Origin: Sphingobacterium daejeonense
GTDB lineage: Bacteria > Bacteroidota > Bacteroidia > Sphingobacteriales > Sphingobacteriaceae
Direction of reading: 5' to 3'
Assembly: GCF_901472535.1 (NCBI RefSeq)
Contig: NZ_LR590470.1
Location: 3,906,001-3,970,000, forward strand
DNA: 64,000 nucleotides
Shown piece by piece: positions 19,451-30,600 of the stretch. Position 1 is the stretch's first letter. The number at the start of each line of letters is the position of its first letter. The notes beneath the pieces were generated by a model. It had not been told where the DNA came from and did not search any database. It worked only from the letters and a program-made list of their open reading frames with translations. A program made the position numbers and the translations under genes.

Positions 19451-21089
19451 TTATAATTCCTCAGCTAAGAATGGATAACGGTAGTCAACATCAGGATTGA
19501 AGGTCTCCTTAATTGTTCTTGGAGAAACCCAACGCAATAAGTTGATCATTGATCCGGCCTTATCGTTTGTACCTGATCCTCTAGCTCCACCAAATGGTTG
19601 CTGGCCAACTACAGCTCCTGTACATTTATCGTTGATGTAGAAGTTACCTGCAGCATTGCGCAATTCTTGTGTCGCTTGGTTGATCGCATATCGGTCTTGA
19701 GCGATGATAGATCCTGTCAAGGCGTAGATAGAAGTCTGGTCTACAACTTTCAAAGTCTCGTTCCATTTTTTATCATCATAAACAAAGATCGTTAAAACTG
19801 GACCAAACAACTCTTCACTCATGGTCTCATAGTCAGCTTTCTTAGCAACGATAACGGTTGGGTTAATGAAATACCCCTTTGATTTATCATATTCACCACC
19901 GATCACAACCTCAGCATCTTTGGAGTTCTTAGCTCTGTCGATATATTTGGTAATCTTGTCAAATGCTTTTTCATCGATTACAGCATTGATAAAGTTGCTG
20001 AAATCTTCTGTCCCACCGATTTTGAAAGTCTTGATGTCACGCTCCATCATTTTCTTCAAATCTTTCCATAATGATTTAGGCACATATGCACGTGATGCAG
20101 CAGAACATTTTTGTCCTTGGAATTCGAATGCACCGCGAACCAACGCCGTATTCAATACTTCTAGATCAGCAGATGGATGTGCTAAGATAAAGTCCTTACC
20201 ACCGGTCTCTCCAACAATACGAGGATACGTTTTGTACAAGTGGATATTTTCACCAATAGTTTTCCAAATATCTTGGAATACACCAGTAGATCCGGTAAAG
20301 TGAATACCTGCAAAATCAGGGTGCTTGAAGATAACGTCCCCAGCATCTGGACCTGAAACATAAACCAAGTTGATAACGCCTGCAGGAACTCCCGCCTCTC
20401 TGAAAATCTCCATCAACACATTCGCAGAATAAATCTGTGTGTTAGCTGGTTTCCATACTACAACATTACCCATCATAGCAGCGCTGGTAGGTAGATTTCC
20501 TGCAATCGCTGTAAAGTTGAATGGTGTTAAGGCAAATACAAATCCTTCTAAAGGACGTTGTTCTACCCTATTCCAAACATTCTTTGGACTGATAGGAGGT
20601 TGTTGTTGATAGATCTCACTCATGTATTTCACGTTGAAACGCAAGAAATCTGCAATCTCGCATGCTGAATCAATCTCTGCTTGGTATGCATTTTTTGATT
20701 GACCTAGCATAGTTGCTGCATTCAACTTATAACGGTATTTTGTAGAAATCAATTCTGCCGCTTTCAAGAAAATCGCAGCACGTTGCTCCCATGGTAAGTT
20801 TTCCCCAATCAGGTTTTGCAGCTAAAGCAGCTTCGATAGCGTCCTTAACATTTGCTTTGGTTCCTTGGTTGAAGTAACCTAAAACATGCTTGTGATCGTG
20901 AGGAGGAGTAATTTTTACTTTTTTATTCGTGCGAACTTCCTCGCCGCCAATGTACATTGGAATATCAATTTCAGAGGCTCTTGCAGCCGCAATAGCTTCT
21001 TTCAACAAACTTCTTTCTTTAGTTCCTGGAGCGTATGAATATACAGGCTCATTTGTAGGAGTAGGAACGTTAAAAAATCCTTTTAACAT
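19451..21089 (-). CDS. pruA: L-glutamate gamma-semialdehyde dehydrogenase, one frameshift
   Basis: Oxidises glutamate semialdehyde (from proline via P5C) to glutamate with NAD. The aldehyde dehydrogenase fold shows TPFNFTAIAGN, the FTGSTGVF loop, the general-base glutamate in VGETGGKD and the catalytic cysteine in FQGQKCSAASR. Corrected length is about 545 residues, as for bacterial/eukaryotic P5CDH of the short type. An extra A near 20800 separates the first 100 residues; without it LPWEQRAAIFLKAAEL is continuous. No proline dehydrogenase gene adjoins. It is transcribed alone, with a terminator at 19392-19422. Confidence 0.93.
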
Positions 21090-21384
21090 AATAATAAATA
21101 TTAATTTGATTCATAAAAAACTCAAAACCCTAAGCATAATATGCTTAAGAACAGAGAAATAACTAAATATAACAAAGAATTATACCCTTCATGCTATTCC
21201 CCTAAAATTTCAATTCGAAATTACTAATAATAGATAAGCTTGAGAAAACATATCTCAACCGATAATAAACATATTTTGTTCATATTTCGATTTTATATCA
21301 CAAAGATACAAAATAAATGTTTATAAATTTTTCAATAAACTCTATAAAAACACCGATAACAGCGTAATAAACAAACTTTTAAAC
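21090..21384. other. Gene-free region between pruA and sod
   Basis: About 295 A/T-rich bases upstream of pruA (minus strand). AAGCATATTATGCTT at 21133-21147 is a perfect palindrome and could be an operator for pruA, but that is a guess. No repeat or RNA gene seen. Confidence 0.4.
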
Positions 21385-21417
21385 AAAAAAGCGGACATCT
21401 TCTTCAGACATCCGCTT
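21385..21417 (-). terminator. Intrinsic terminator of sod (minus strand)
   Basis: AAGCGGA at the base pairs with TCCGCTT, with partial internal pairing, followed on the minus strand by six T. It lies 25 bases after the sod stop. Confidence 0.75.
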
Positions 21418-21441
21418 CGAGTGATCAATCGTTATTATAGA

Positions 21442-22056
21442 TTAACCTTTTTTAGCTTCTTGGTAACGCTTAGCTACATCATCCCAATTGACTACATTGA
21501 AGATTTCTTCTAAGTAGGCCGGGCGCTTGTTTTGGTATTTTAAGTAATAAGCATGTTCCCAAACGTCGATTCCAAAGATTGGTGTACCTTTAACTTCAGC
21601 AACATCCATCAATGGATTGTCTTGATTTGGAGTGGAAACAACTGCTAATTTGCCATCTTCACCAACGATCAACCATGACCAACCAGATCCAAATCTTCCA
21701 GCACCTGCTTCTTGTAGTTTTTTCTTAAGGTCATCAAATGAACCAAAAGTAGCGTTAATATCTTCTGCCAATTCACCAGTAGGCTCGCCTCCAGCGTTTG
21801 GACCTAAAACCTTCCAAAATAAATCATGATTCCAAACACCACCTGCATTGTTGCGAACCGCAGCTGGATATTTGCTTACATTTTTAAGAATCTCTTCCAA
21901 TGAAAGATTCTCTGCATCAGTACCTGCAATAGCTTTATTCAAATTGTCAACATAAGCTTGATGGTGACGATCGTGATGAATAATCATTGTTTCTTTATCG
22001 ATTGATGGTTCTAATGCGTCCGCTGGGTAAGGTAATGGTTCTAATGTAAATGCCAT
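21442..22056 (-). CDS. sodA: Superoxide dismutase (Fe/Mn family)
   Basis: Cytosolic enzyme that dismutates superoxide. The frame is intact at 204 residues. Metal ligands are His in MIIHHDRHH, His in [10 protein letters not shown], Asp in [11 protein letters not shown] and the histidine three residues after it. RFGSGWSWL is the usual conserved segment. Fe versus Mn preference cannot be read with certainty. It has its own terminator; the 91-base gap behind it contains a TATATTCG box, one mismatch from TAnnTTTG. Confidence 0.95.
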   Translation of the reverse strand: MAFTLEPLPYPADALEPSIDKETMIIHHDRHHQAYVDNLNKAIAGTDAENLSLEEILKNVSKYPAAVRNNAGGVWNHDLFWKVLGPNAGGEPTGELAEDINATFGSFDDLKKKLQEAGAGRFGSGWSWLIVGEDGKLAVVSTPNQDNPLMDVAEVKGTPIFGIDVWEHAYYLKYQNKRPAYLEEIFNVVNWDDVAKRYQEAKKG

Positions 22057-22147
22057 AACGTTTATATTTTATTTATTAATTATCAATAATACGAATATAA
22101 CAATTTAGAGGCGTTTTTGTTTCGTTTACGTCCATTTTGTGGATAAC

Positions 22148-22624
22148 TCAACGTTTATTACGGAAAAACGACATCATAAGTTCAGCACACTCTCGCTCGA
22201 GAACCCCAGATTGAACAATAGTCTTGGGATGAATGATTTTTTCCGCAATGGTAGAATAGCCTCTTTTGTCATCTCTTGCTCCATACACAATCTTGCTCAC
22301 TTGTGTCCAATAGCTCGCTCCGGCACACATGACACAGGGTTCAACAGTCACATATAACGTGCAATCTTTCAAATATTTACCGCCAAGAAAATTTGCCGCA
22401 GCAGTAAATGCCTGCATCTCCGCATGGGCAGTTACATCGTTCAATCGCTCTGTCATATTGTAGCCCTTACCGATAATTTTACCATTCGATACAACGATGG
22501 CACCAATTGGTATCTCATCTTCCTCAAAGGCACGCTTGGCAAGCTTTAACGCTTCCTGCATATATTGTTCATCCAAACTTGGACTTGGACGGTCTAAATC
22601 TTCTTCGAAATTATAAATCTTCAT
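22148..22624 (-). CDS. tadA: tRNA adenosine(34) deaminase / nucleoside deaminase
   Basis: Zinc-dependent deaminase converting wobble A34 of tRNA-Arg to inosine. The zinc site AHAEMQAF (His ligand and catalytic Glu) and PCVMCAGA (two Cys ligands) are both present. 158 residues is usual. Its ATG shares one base with the stop of the upstream csaA gene, so the two are probably co-translated. A guanine or cytosine deaminase of the same fold is the less likely alternative. Confidence 0.9.
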   Translation of the reverse strand: MKIYNFEEDLDRPSPSLDEQYMQEALKLAKRAFEEDEIPIGAIVVSNGKIIGKGYNMTERLNDVTAHAEMQAFTAAANFLGGKYLKDCTLYVTVEPCVMCAGASYWTQVSKIVYGARDDKRGYSTIAEKIIHPKTIVQSGVLERECAELMMSFFRNKR

Positions 22625-22965
22625 TACTTCAACTTGGATCCATTCGGAACCTGCTGTTCCACACTTGTTAACACTATTTCACCATGCTCATCCTCAAACC
22701 CTGTTACCAAACATTCCGACATAAAATTCGCAATCTGCTTTTTCGGAAAATTAACAACTGCAACTACTTGCCTGCCTACTAAAGTCTCCTTGGTATAATG
22801 ATAGGTGATTTGAGCCGACGATTTTAATATCCCGATCTCTGGACCAAAATCAATATGCAATTGATAGGCGGGCCTCCTGGCTTTTGGGAAATCAGAAACC
22901 TCCAGAATAGTTCCTACACGAAGGTCTACTTGCTCAAAATCTTCCCAACTAATAAATTTATCCAT
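22624..22965 (-). CDS. csaA: CsaA-type tRNA-binding protein
   Basis: 113-residue OB-fold protein. FEQVDLRVGTILEVSDFPKARRPAYQL and the NFPKKQIANFMSECLVTGF stretch are characteristic of CsaA, described as a secretion chaperone and tRNA-binding dimer. It lies in an apparent operon CsbD-like, csaA, tadA: 7 bases after the former and a one-base overlap with the latter. Confidence 0.88.
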   Translation of the reverse strand: MDKFISWEDFEQVDLRVGTILEVSDFPKARRPAYQLHIDFGPEIGILKSSAQITYHYTKETLVGRQVVAVVNFPKKQIANFMSECLVTGFEDEHGEIVLTSVEQQVPNGSKLK

Positions 22966-22972
22966 GTTTTGA

Positions 22973-23188
22973 TTATAGTTGATTCGAGTCTAAATCCACC
23001 ATTTCTTTTGAAAGCGTGAAAATAACATAATCTATATTACGGTTTAATCGTTTTGCTAAACGCCTTAATAAATCATCTTCTTGCCCTTCTTGAAACTCCA
23101 AGTCGGCATCCGTAAGATGATTATATTTTCTTTGCAATTTAAGTTTGAGGATAGGCCATTCATTGGCACGAATCTTAAAATTGTACAT
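22973..23188 (-). CDS. CsbD-like small protein
   Basis: 71 residues. The pattern W-x2-LK-x-KLQ-x-KY-x2-LTDADL-x2-QEGQEDDLL-x2-LAKR resembles the CsbD stress-protein repeat, though it lacks the usual glycine-rich start. It is likely a small helical cytosolic protein and heads the csaA-tadA unit. Function is unknown, and the CsbD link is by pattern only. Confidence 0.6.
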   Translation of the reverse strand: MYNFKIRANEWPILKLKLQRKYNHLTDADLEFQEGQEDDLLRRLAKRLNRNIDYVIFTLSKEMVDLDSNQL

Positions 23189-23259
23189 ATTGATTTACGC
23201 TAATTGAATAAAAACTTCTATTTTAGTGTTTGGAATTAGTAAATATATAAATTTTTGAC

Positions 23260-23838
23260 ATGAAAAAAATCTTACTTGGATTAGCTGCCTTATTCTTTTG
23301 CGTTCAGGCTACGCAAGCTCAATTATTACCTAGCTTCAAATTAGGTATTAAAGGCGCAGTAAACTTCTCGAGTCTAAAATCAGAAGGAAAATGGTTGAAT
23401 TCAGATACTAAAGCAGGTTTCCAAGCAGGTCTATGGGGACGTGTAGGAATCGCAGGATTCCACGTGCAACCGGAACTTTATTACGCACAAAAAAACGCTG
23501 GATACGAAACCGAAGATGGAGAAAATGGTGAAGCAACTTTCAAAAGTTTAGATATGCCAATCCTTTTAGGTACTAGAATTGGTTTAGGACCTGTAGGTGT
23601 ACGTATTCAAGCAGGACCAGTGTTCTCTTTCGCTCATGACGGAAAAGTAACTCAAGTGACTGACCCTGATACATACAAAAAATCATCTACTGGTATCATC
23701 GGTGGTGTCGGTGCGGATATCAGCAAATTTACAATCGATTTGAGATATGAGCATGGATTGAATAACATTAGCCAAGATGCTAACCATAAACAAAAGATCA
23801 GCATGTGGTCAATTGGATTGGGATATGCATTCTTATAG
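23260..23838 (+). CDS. Outer-membrane beta-barrel protein (porin family)
   Basis: 192 residues with a clear signal peptide (LGLAALFFCVQATQAQ). The mature part alternates hydrophobic residues in strands, with Gly and aromatic ends, and finishes in WSIGLGYAFL, a typical barrel C-terminus. It resembles the small OmpW/OMP_b-brl type common in Bacteroidetes. Monocistronic; ligand unknown. Confidence 0.85.
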   Translation: MKKILLGLAALFFCVQATQAQLLPSFKLGIKGAVNFSSLKSEGKWLNSDTKAGFQAGLWGRVGIAGFHVQPELYYAQKNAGYETEDGENGEATFKSLDMPILLGTRIGLGPVGVRIQAGPVFSFAHDGKVTQVTDPDTYKKSSTGIIGGVGADISKFTIDLRYEHGLNNISQDANHKQKISMWSIGLGYAFL

Positions 23839-23860
23839 TAGATAAAGAACTAAAAATTTA

Positions 23861-23895
23861 AGGCCTGATTTGATAAAAATCAGGCCTATTTTTTT
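23861..23895 (+). terminator. Intrinsic terminator of the barrel gene
   Basis: AGGCCTGATTT, loop GATA, AAATCAGGCCT, then A and seven T. Confidence 0.9.
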
Positions 23896-23966
23896 AGTAG
23901 AAATTAGAACCATTCTAAATTAGGCCTTTTTTATATATAAATCTCATTTTTGTGTCACCAAATAGA

Positions 23967-23974
23967 TAGATTTG
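23967..23974 (+). promoter_or_regulatory. Putative -7 element of sdhCAB
   Basis: TAGATTTG matches TAnnTTTG exactly, 27 bases before the sdhC ATG. A TTTTTG sits only 14 bases upstream, closer than expected for -33. Confidence 0.5.
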
Positions 23975-24001
23975 CGTACTTAAATTAAATTCATAGTAAT
24001 A

Positions 24002-24781
24002 ATGAGTAAATCAAAGCCAGTATTAACATCTTCACTAGGGAAGAAACTAATCATGAGCTTGACGGGATTGTTCTTATGTACTTTCTTAATTGTTCACTTG
24101 ATTGGTAACTTACAACTATTCAAAGATGATGCGGGGTATGCGTTTAACAAATACGCTTATTTCATGACCCACTTTACCCCTATTAAAGTAGTATCCTACT
24201 TACTTTATCTTTCTATCATTGTCCACGCGGTTTATGCATTGATCTTAACTACTAAGAATAAAGCAGCAAGACCAATTGAATACAACCAGTATGATGGTAA
24301 AGCAAACAGTGCATGGAACTCTCGCAACATGGGAATTTTAGGAACGATCCTATTAATTTTCATTGTTACGCATATGCAAAACTTTTGGTATCAGTACAAG
24401 TTCGGAACAACTCCATATGTAGAGTACCGTACGGAACTAGCAACTGGAAATCAAGAAGTTGTCAAATTGGACGATATCCCTTCTGATTACAATGGATATG
24501 TTGAATACCCTGAAAATGGTGTAGAAGTAATCAAATCCAAAGATTTATACAGACAGGTGGAAGAAACATTCAAAAACCCATTGTTGGTTGGTTTGTATGT
24601 TATCGGTATGGCTGCATTAGCATTCCACTTGATCCATGGTTTCCAATCAGCATTTCAAACGATTGGTTTCAACCACAGACGCTACAATGGAATTATCAGA
24701 GCTATCGGTGTATGGGTATTCGGTATCATTATCCCGATCCTTTTCGCTGCAATGCCATTGTATTTTTATTTTGTTAAATAG
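24002..24781 (+). CDS. sdhC: Succinate dehydrogenase cytochrome b558 subunit
   Basis: Membrane anchor that passes electrons from the Fe-S subunit to menaquinone. 259 residues with five hydrophobic segments and histidines placed as haem ligands, in LIVHLIGN, SIIVHAVYA, FIVTHMQNF and FHLIHGFQSAF. This is the di-haem single-polypeptide anchor type found in Bacteroidetes and Bacillus, so no sdhD is expected. It heads sdhC-sdhA-sdhB, with 49 bases to sdhA. Confidence 0.94.
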   Translation: MSKSKPVLTSSLGKKLIMSLTGLFLCTFLIVHLIGNLQLFKDDAGYAFNKYAYFMTHFTPIKVVSYLLYLSIIVHAVYALILTTKNKAARPIEYNQYDGKANSAWNSRNMGILGTILLIFIVTHMQNFWYQYKFGTTPYVEYRTELATGNQEVVKLDDIPSDYNGYVEYPENGVEVIKSKDLYRQVEETFKNPLLVGLYVIGMAALAFHLIHGFQSAFQTIGFNHRRYNGIIRAIGVWVFGIIIPILFAAMPLYFYFVK

Positions 24782-24830
24782 GTTATTTACAGATTAAGCT
24801 CACGCAAGATCTTATAAATAAATAAAGGAT

Positions 24831-26768
24831 ATGTTAGATTCAAAAGTACCTTCAGGCCCATTGGCCGAAAAATGGTCCAAACATAAATTTGAAATGAAGC
24901 TGGTAAACCCAGCCAACAAACGTAAGTTTACCATTCTCGTTGTTGGTACAGGTTTGGCAGGAGCATCTGCTGCTGCTGCTTTAGCTGAACTAGGCTACAA
25001 CGTTAAAACTTTCTGTTACCAAGATTCACCTAGACGCGCGCACTCTATCGCAGCGCAAGGTGGTATCAATGCTTCTAAAAACTACCAAAACGACGGTGAC
25101 TCTGTTTTCCGTTTGTTCTACGATACAATCAAAGGTGGTGACTACCGTGCGCGTGAAGCAAACGTCTACCGTCTGGCTGAAGTATCTGGTAATATCATCG
25201 ACCAATGTGTCGCACAAGGTGTACCTTTTGCTCGTGAATACGGTGGTTTATTAGATAACCGCTCTTTCGGGGGTGCTCAGGTATCCCGTACTTTCTATGC
25301 ACGTGGTCAAACTGGACAACAATTATTGTTAGGAGCTTATTCTGCTCTTAACCGCCAAATAGAAAAAGGAAAAGTAAAATCTTATACTCGCCACGAAATG
25401 CTTGATTTAGTGAAAATCGATGGCGAAGCGAAAGGAATTATAACTCGTGACTTGGTGACTGGTGAAATCGAAGCACACGAAGGACATGCCGTATTGCTTT
25501 GTACTGGTGGATATGGAAACGTATTCTTCCTGTCAACAAATGCAATGGGATGTAACGTAACGGCTGCTTGGAGAGCACACAAACGTGGTGCTTACTTCGC
25601 AAACCCTTGCTATACTCAAATTCACCCTACTTGTATCCCCGTAACTGGTGACCACCAATCTAAATTAACCTTGATGTCCGAATCATTACGTAATGATGGA
25701 CGTGTATGGGTTCCTAAAACGGTAGAATTAGCTGAAAAACTTCGTAAAGGAGAAATCAAGCCTAAAGATATTAAAGAGGATGACCGTGATTACTTCTTGG
25801 AAAGAAAATACCCTTCATTCGGTAACCTAGTACCTCGTGACGTTGCTTCTCGTAACGCGAAGGAAATGGTAGACGATGGACGTGGTGTTGGTAAAACTGG
25901 AGTAGCGGTATTCTTGGACTTTGCTGAAGCAATCCAACGCTTAGGAAGAGATGTAGTTGAAGCTAAATATGGTAACTTATTCGACATGTACTATCAAATT
26001 ACTGACGAAAACCCATATGAGCAACCAATGCGTATCTACCCGGCTGTTCACTATACTATGGGTGGTGTATGGGTTGATTACAACTTGATGACTACCGTAC
26101 CTGGACTTTATTGTTTGGGTGGAAGCAAACTTCTCAGACCACGGTGCTAACCGCTTAGGTGCTTCTGCATTGATGCAAGGTCTTTCAGATGGTTTACTTT
26201 GTTATTCCTTACACTGTAGGTGATTACTTAGCAAAAATCGGAAACTTCAAACCAGTAGACAAAAATAACCCAGCATTCGAACAAACTCGTAAAGATGTTG
26301 AGGATAGAATCAACAAATTATTGGCACTTAATGGTTCTAAAACAGTAGATGATATCCATAAAAAACTAGGCCATATCATGTGGGAATACTGTGGAATGGC
26401 GCGTACTGCTGAAGGATTACAAAAAGCTAAAGGATTGATCCAAGAATTACGCAAAGAATTCTGGACTGATGCTCGCGTATTAGGTGCTAACGAAGAATTG
26501 AACATGTCGTTGGAAAAAGCTGGACGCGTTGCAGACTTTTTGGAATTAGGAGAATTAATGGTTGACGATGCTTTGAACAGAAATGAGTCTTGTGGTGGTC
26601 ACTTCAGACTAGAATCACAAACTGAAGAAGGAGAAGCAAAACGTAATGATGATGAATATGCCATATGTTGCAGCTTGGCAATACAACGGTGATAACCAAC
26701 CGGAAATATTGCACAAAGAACCATTGATATTCGAAAACGTTAAGTTAACACAAAGAAGTTATAAATAA
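24831..26768 (+). CDS. sdhA: Succinate dehydrogenase flavoprotein subunit, three frameshifts
   Basis: Catalytic subunit that oxidises succinate with covalent [22 protein letters not shown] is the dinucleotide fold, [11 protein letters not shown] holds the flavinylation His, and HPTCIPV and the MGGVWVDY segments are typical. Corrected length is about 645 residues. Three extra bases interrupt the last third, near 26121 (G), 26193-26195 (T) and 26661 (C); removing them restores [31 protein letters not shown] and [12 protein letters not shown]. The stop is at 26766-26768. Confidence 0.95.
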
Positions 26769-26771
26769 GCT

Positions 26772-26795
26772 CAATGGCTTCTAACGAAGCCATTG
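26772..26795 (+). other. Intercistronic hairpin between sdhA and sdhB
   Basis: CAATGGCTTC, loop TAAC, GAAGCCATTG: a perfect 10-bp stem four bases after the sdhA stop and 20 bases before the sdhB start. There is no following T run, so it is not an ordinary terminator; it might protect or process the mRNA. Confidence 0.6.
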
Positions 26796-26814
26796 CATAC
26801 TCAAAAATATTATT

Positions 26815-27592
26815 ATGAGTGCACATATGAATTTAACGCTAAAAGTTTGGCGTCAAAAAAACTCAAATGACAAAGGTCAATTCGTAACGATCCAAGCTAA
26901 AGACATCGCTGACGATATGTCTTTCTTAGAAATGCTTGACGTGGTGAATGAAGACTTGACTCGCAAAGGTGAAGATCCAATTTATTTTGATCATGACTGT
27001 CGTGAAGGTATCTGTGGAATGTGCTCCCTAGTGATCAACGGACGCCCACATGGCCCTAAATACGGCATTACAACTTGTCAGTTACACATGCGTTCTTTCC
27101 ATGATGGACAAACCATCGTAATCGAACCGTGGAGAGCTGCTGCATTCCCTGTATTGAAAGACTTAGCTGTTGACAGAACTTCTTTCGACAGAATTCAACA
27201 AGCAGGTGGTTACATCAATATCAACACAGGTGGACCTCAAGATGCAAACGATATCCTTATCCCTAAAAGAGTAGCTGACGAAGCATTCGAATCCGCTACT
27301 TGTATCGGATGTGGAGCATGTGTTGCAGCTTGTAAAAACGCTTCTGCAATGTTGTTCGTTTCTGCTAAGATTTCCCAATTTGCACTATTGCCTCAAGGTC
27401 AAACTGAACGCTACGAACGTGCGCAAGCAATGGTAGACCAAATGGATGCTGAAGGATTCGGAAAACTGTACGAACACAGGAGCTTGTGAAGCAGAATGTC
27501 CTAAAGGCATTAAATTGACTAATATCGCAAGAATGAACCGCGAATATTTTACGGCAAAATTCTTCCGTCAAGAAGACGTTCACCAACACTAA
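26815..27592 (+). CDS. sdhB: Succinate dehydrogenase iron-sulphur subunit, one frameshift
   Basis: Electron-transfer subunit with three Fe-S clusters. Cysteine groups are [11 protein letters not shown] (2Fe-2S), [11 protein letters not shown], and [15 protein letters not shown] (3Fe-4S and 4Fe-4S), the last recovered only after removal of one extra A in 27462-27465. Corrected length about 258 residues. The gene ends at 27592 before a strong terminator. The N-terminus [14 protein letters not shown] is used as start; a second ATG four codons on is possible. Confidence 0.94.
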
Positions 27593-27608
27593 GCGTGAAT
27601 TTCTCTTT

Positions 27609-27645
27609 AAAACTCCTCGTAATGGTAATTGCGAGGAGTTTTTTA
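27609..27645 (+). terminator. Intrinsic terminator of sdhCAB
   Basis: AAAACTCCTCG, loop TAATGGTAATTG, CGAGGAGTTTT, then TT. 16 bases after the sdhB stop. Confidence 0.88.
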
Positions 27646-27675
27646 TTATATTTACCCTTCGGAAAAACAAATTAA

Positions 27676-30600
27676 ATGGGTAACAAAATAAGAATACTTT
27701 TACTAATCCTAACAGTATCCTTCTTGGCAACGGCAATCATGATAAACAACATGATTACCAAGGATGACATGTTAGAATTAGATACAAGAACTCTTTCAAA
27801 CAGCATTAATAAATACGAGGAAATCGTTGACGACCTCTTTGCTGATTCCAACCTAATGAAAGCTTTCGTGAATGTTGAGGTATACCCTACTCAAGTTCTC
27901 GATGCAACCAATAAATACGCCGATAAGCACAAGATATTCTTCTATATATACAAAGATCATAAACCCATATTTTGGAGCAATAACATCTATGTACCGCTAA
28001 CAGATGGGGGAATACAGTCGGACGTCGTCTTCATCCAAGAAGACAATCGATCCTTTATTATCAAAAGGAAAAACCTAACAGCAAATACATCTGTACTCGC
28101 TCTAATACCAATAAAAACACACTTCTCCATAACCAATCAATATCTCGAAAATCACTTCTTCAAAGATCTTATTAACACAAATAATCTTACAATAGCTGAT
28201 TATACGGATTCGGAGAACATCAAGAATATTTACAGCAAAAATGGATCTTATCTGTTCTCTGTAAAATTAAACCAAGGAAAACAAGATAATATCTTCATGG
28301 ATATCCAATTTATATGTTGGGTGTTCGCATGTATCTGCTTCTTAATCCTGGTAAACAATATTTGCTTAATGATTGCTAAAAGAGGTAAACCTTGGTTTTC
28401 CTTGATATTTTTCACATTGACCCTGGTATTGACAAGGTATGTCGATCTGAATACAAACTGGTTAGCAACGACTTCAAGTATTGGTCTCTTTGACCCCAAA
28501 TATTACGCTTACAGCCCTCTGTTGCCTAACCTATGGGGATTCTTTATGACAACTATACTGGTTGGATGGCTCGTATTTTATTTCCGTGCAATTCAACCTT
28601 ACCTCAAGATTAGACTAAAGAACCTATCGGCAAATTTATCCACAATAGTTTCTTTGATCGCAATACTATCGATCTATTTTATCAGTAACCTCCTGTTTTT
28701 CCACTTATCAACCCTGATAACGAACAGTACTGCCGTTACTCTTGATCTGACAAACCTCCTATCATTCAATTCATACAGTTGGTTCAATATATTGATCATG
28801 TGTATCAATATGGTGATCCTACTTTATTTTATAGACACCGTAGTCAATATATTAAAATCTATATTACCTAATACCACATCTTTCCTTAACATTCAATTGA
28901 TTGCACTAGTAACTTCGATAATACTAAATGCTATCCTGATTGGGGAAAATACTTTCTTCAATATATTCCTAGCCGGTGTGATTATGCTAAGGGCTTATAG
29001 TAAAGTAAGGGTTCATCTTTCAATGTCTACCTTTATCTTGACTTTAGTTTTCTTGGCATTTATGACTACCTCTGTATACACCAGAAGCTTGGAGGAAAAA
29101 GTAGAAAGGGAAATGAAAGTGACGGTCAACCAATTGGAAGCTGAGGATGACCTTAATGCCACAGCTCTATTCGTCGATTTGGAGAAAAGGATCGTTGCCG
29201 ATGAAGGATTGAGACAATCATTTGCAATCAGTCTGCCAAATACCCAGACCGATATTATCAATGATTATATCAAGAACACCTACTTCAGCGGTTATTTATC
29301 AAAATTCGAATTCAGCGCATTTTATTATTATAATAATAAACCGCTAGGTTCTTATGACAATAATAAAATTGATGAATATCGTGAGAAAGTAATCAATAAA
29401 TCCACAAAAGTTCAGCAAACAGAACACTTCTATCGTGTCCGAAGTGATTTGGGAACACATGAATATTTTCTACAGTTTGACATTCCTATCAATGAAGCTG
29501 AAGATCAAGTCGTACAAGTGTTCTTAAATCTTAAAAACAGAGCATACGGCACTTCATTGCCTTATCCGGAAATCCTTTCGGATAGTAAAGTTGAATTTAT
29601 TAGAGGTTACCAAAGTAATGCAACTTCTTTTGCACTCTATAGAGACGGTGCGCTAGTCACACAAAATGGCGCATTCACCTATCCCAACAAAGACGAAATG
29701 TTTGGTGGTAAAGTCGAAGAGTACGTAAATGTAGAAGATTATAACGGGTTCTTCAATGTAGTATATAAACCGGATGAGAATACAACCTTGGTGGTAAGTA
29801 CACCGCAGCTGAGCTTATGGCAGTCAGTCGCCGTATTCTCTTTCTTATTTTTATGTCTATATATATGCTTCTTGATTTTTGACAGTATCAAATATTTCTT
29901 CAGCACAATTACTCAGAAATCATTCAATGTTAGAAGTATCCGATACCATTTTAAGCTCATCATAAACAGGATTCAGTATAGTACCAGGATTCAAACCATG
30001 ATCATTGGGGTCGTAATTTTCGCAATTGTAATCTCTGGTTTAATCTCCTTTATCAGTATATCTGGACAGTTAGAGAAATCTAAGGTGCAACAGAGATTGA
30101 GTTACATAATGGATGTTGTCAAAAAAATTGAAAACAAAATCCAATCTTCTGACAATCTAACGGAAACTCAAATCCAAGAATTCGTGAAAGAGTTCTCAGA
30201 AAAATCAGTGACTGATATCAACCTCTATAATAAAAACGGTAAACTGATATTTTCATCACAGCCCAAAATATATGATATGGGTTTAGTGTCAAAATTCATT
30301 AATCCTATAGCATTCAATAACCTAAACGTTTTAAAGAAAACTGATTCCTTCAACAAGGAAAGAATATTGAATTTTGAATACAATTCTAGTTACGCAACTA
30401 TCAAAAATAACCAGTACAATAATATATTGTTCTTGAACATTCCATATTTTACCTCTGTTGAAGAGGAAAATGAAAGCCAGAACTTATTGTTGAATACCTT
30501 ATTGAATATTTATACCATTATTATATTAGGTCTAGGCTTTTTAACAGTTATGGTTGCCAACTCGATTACCAAACCTTTGAACTTAATCGGGAAAAAGCTT

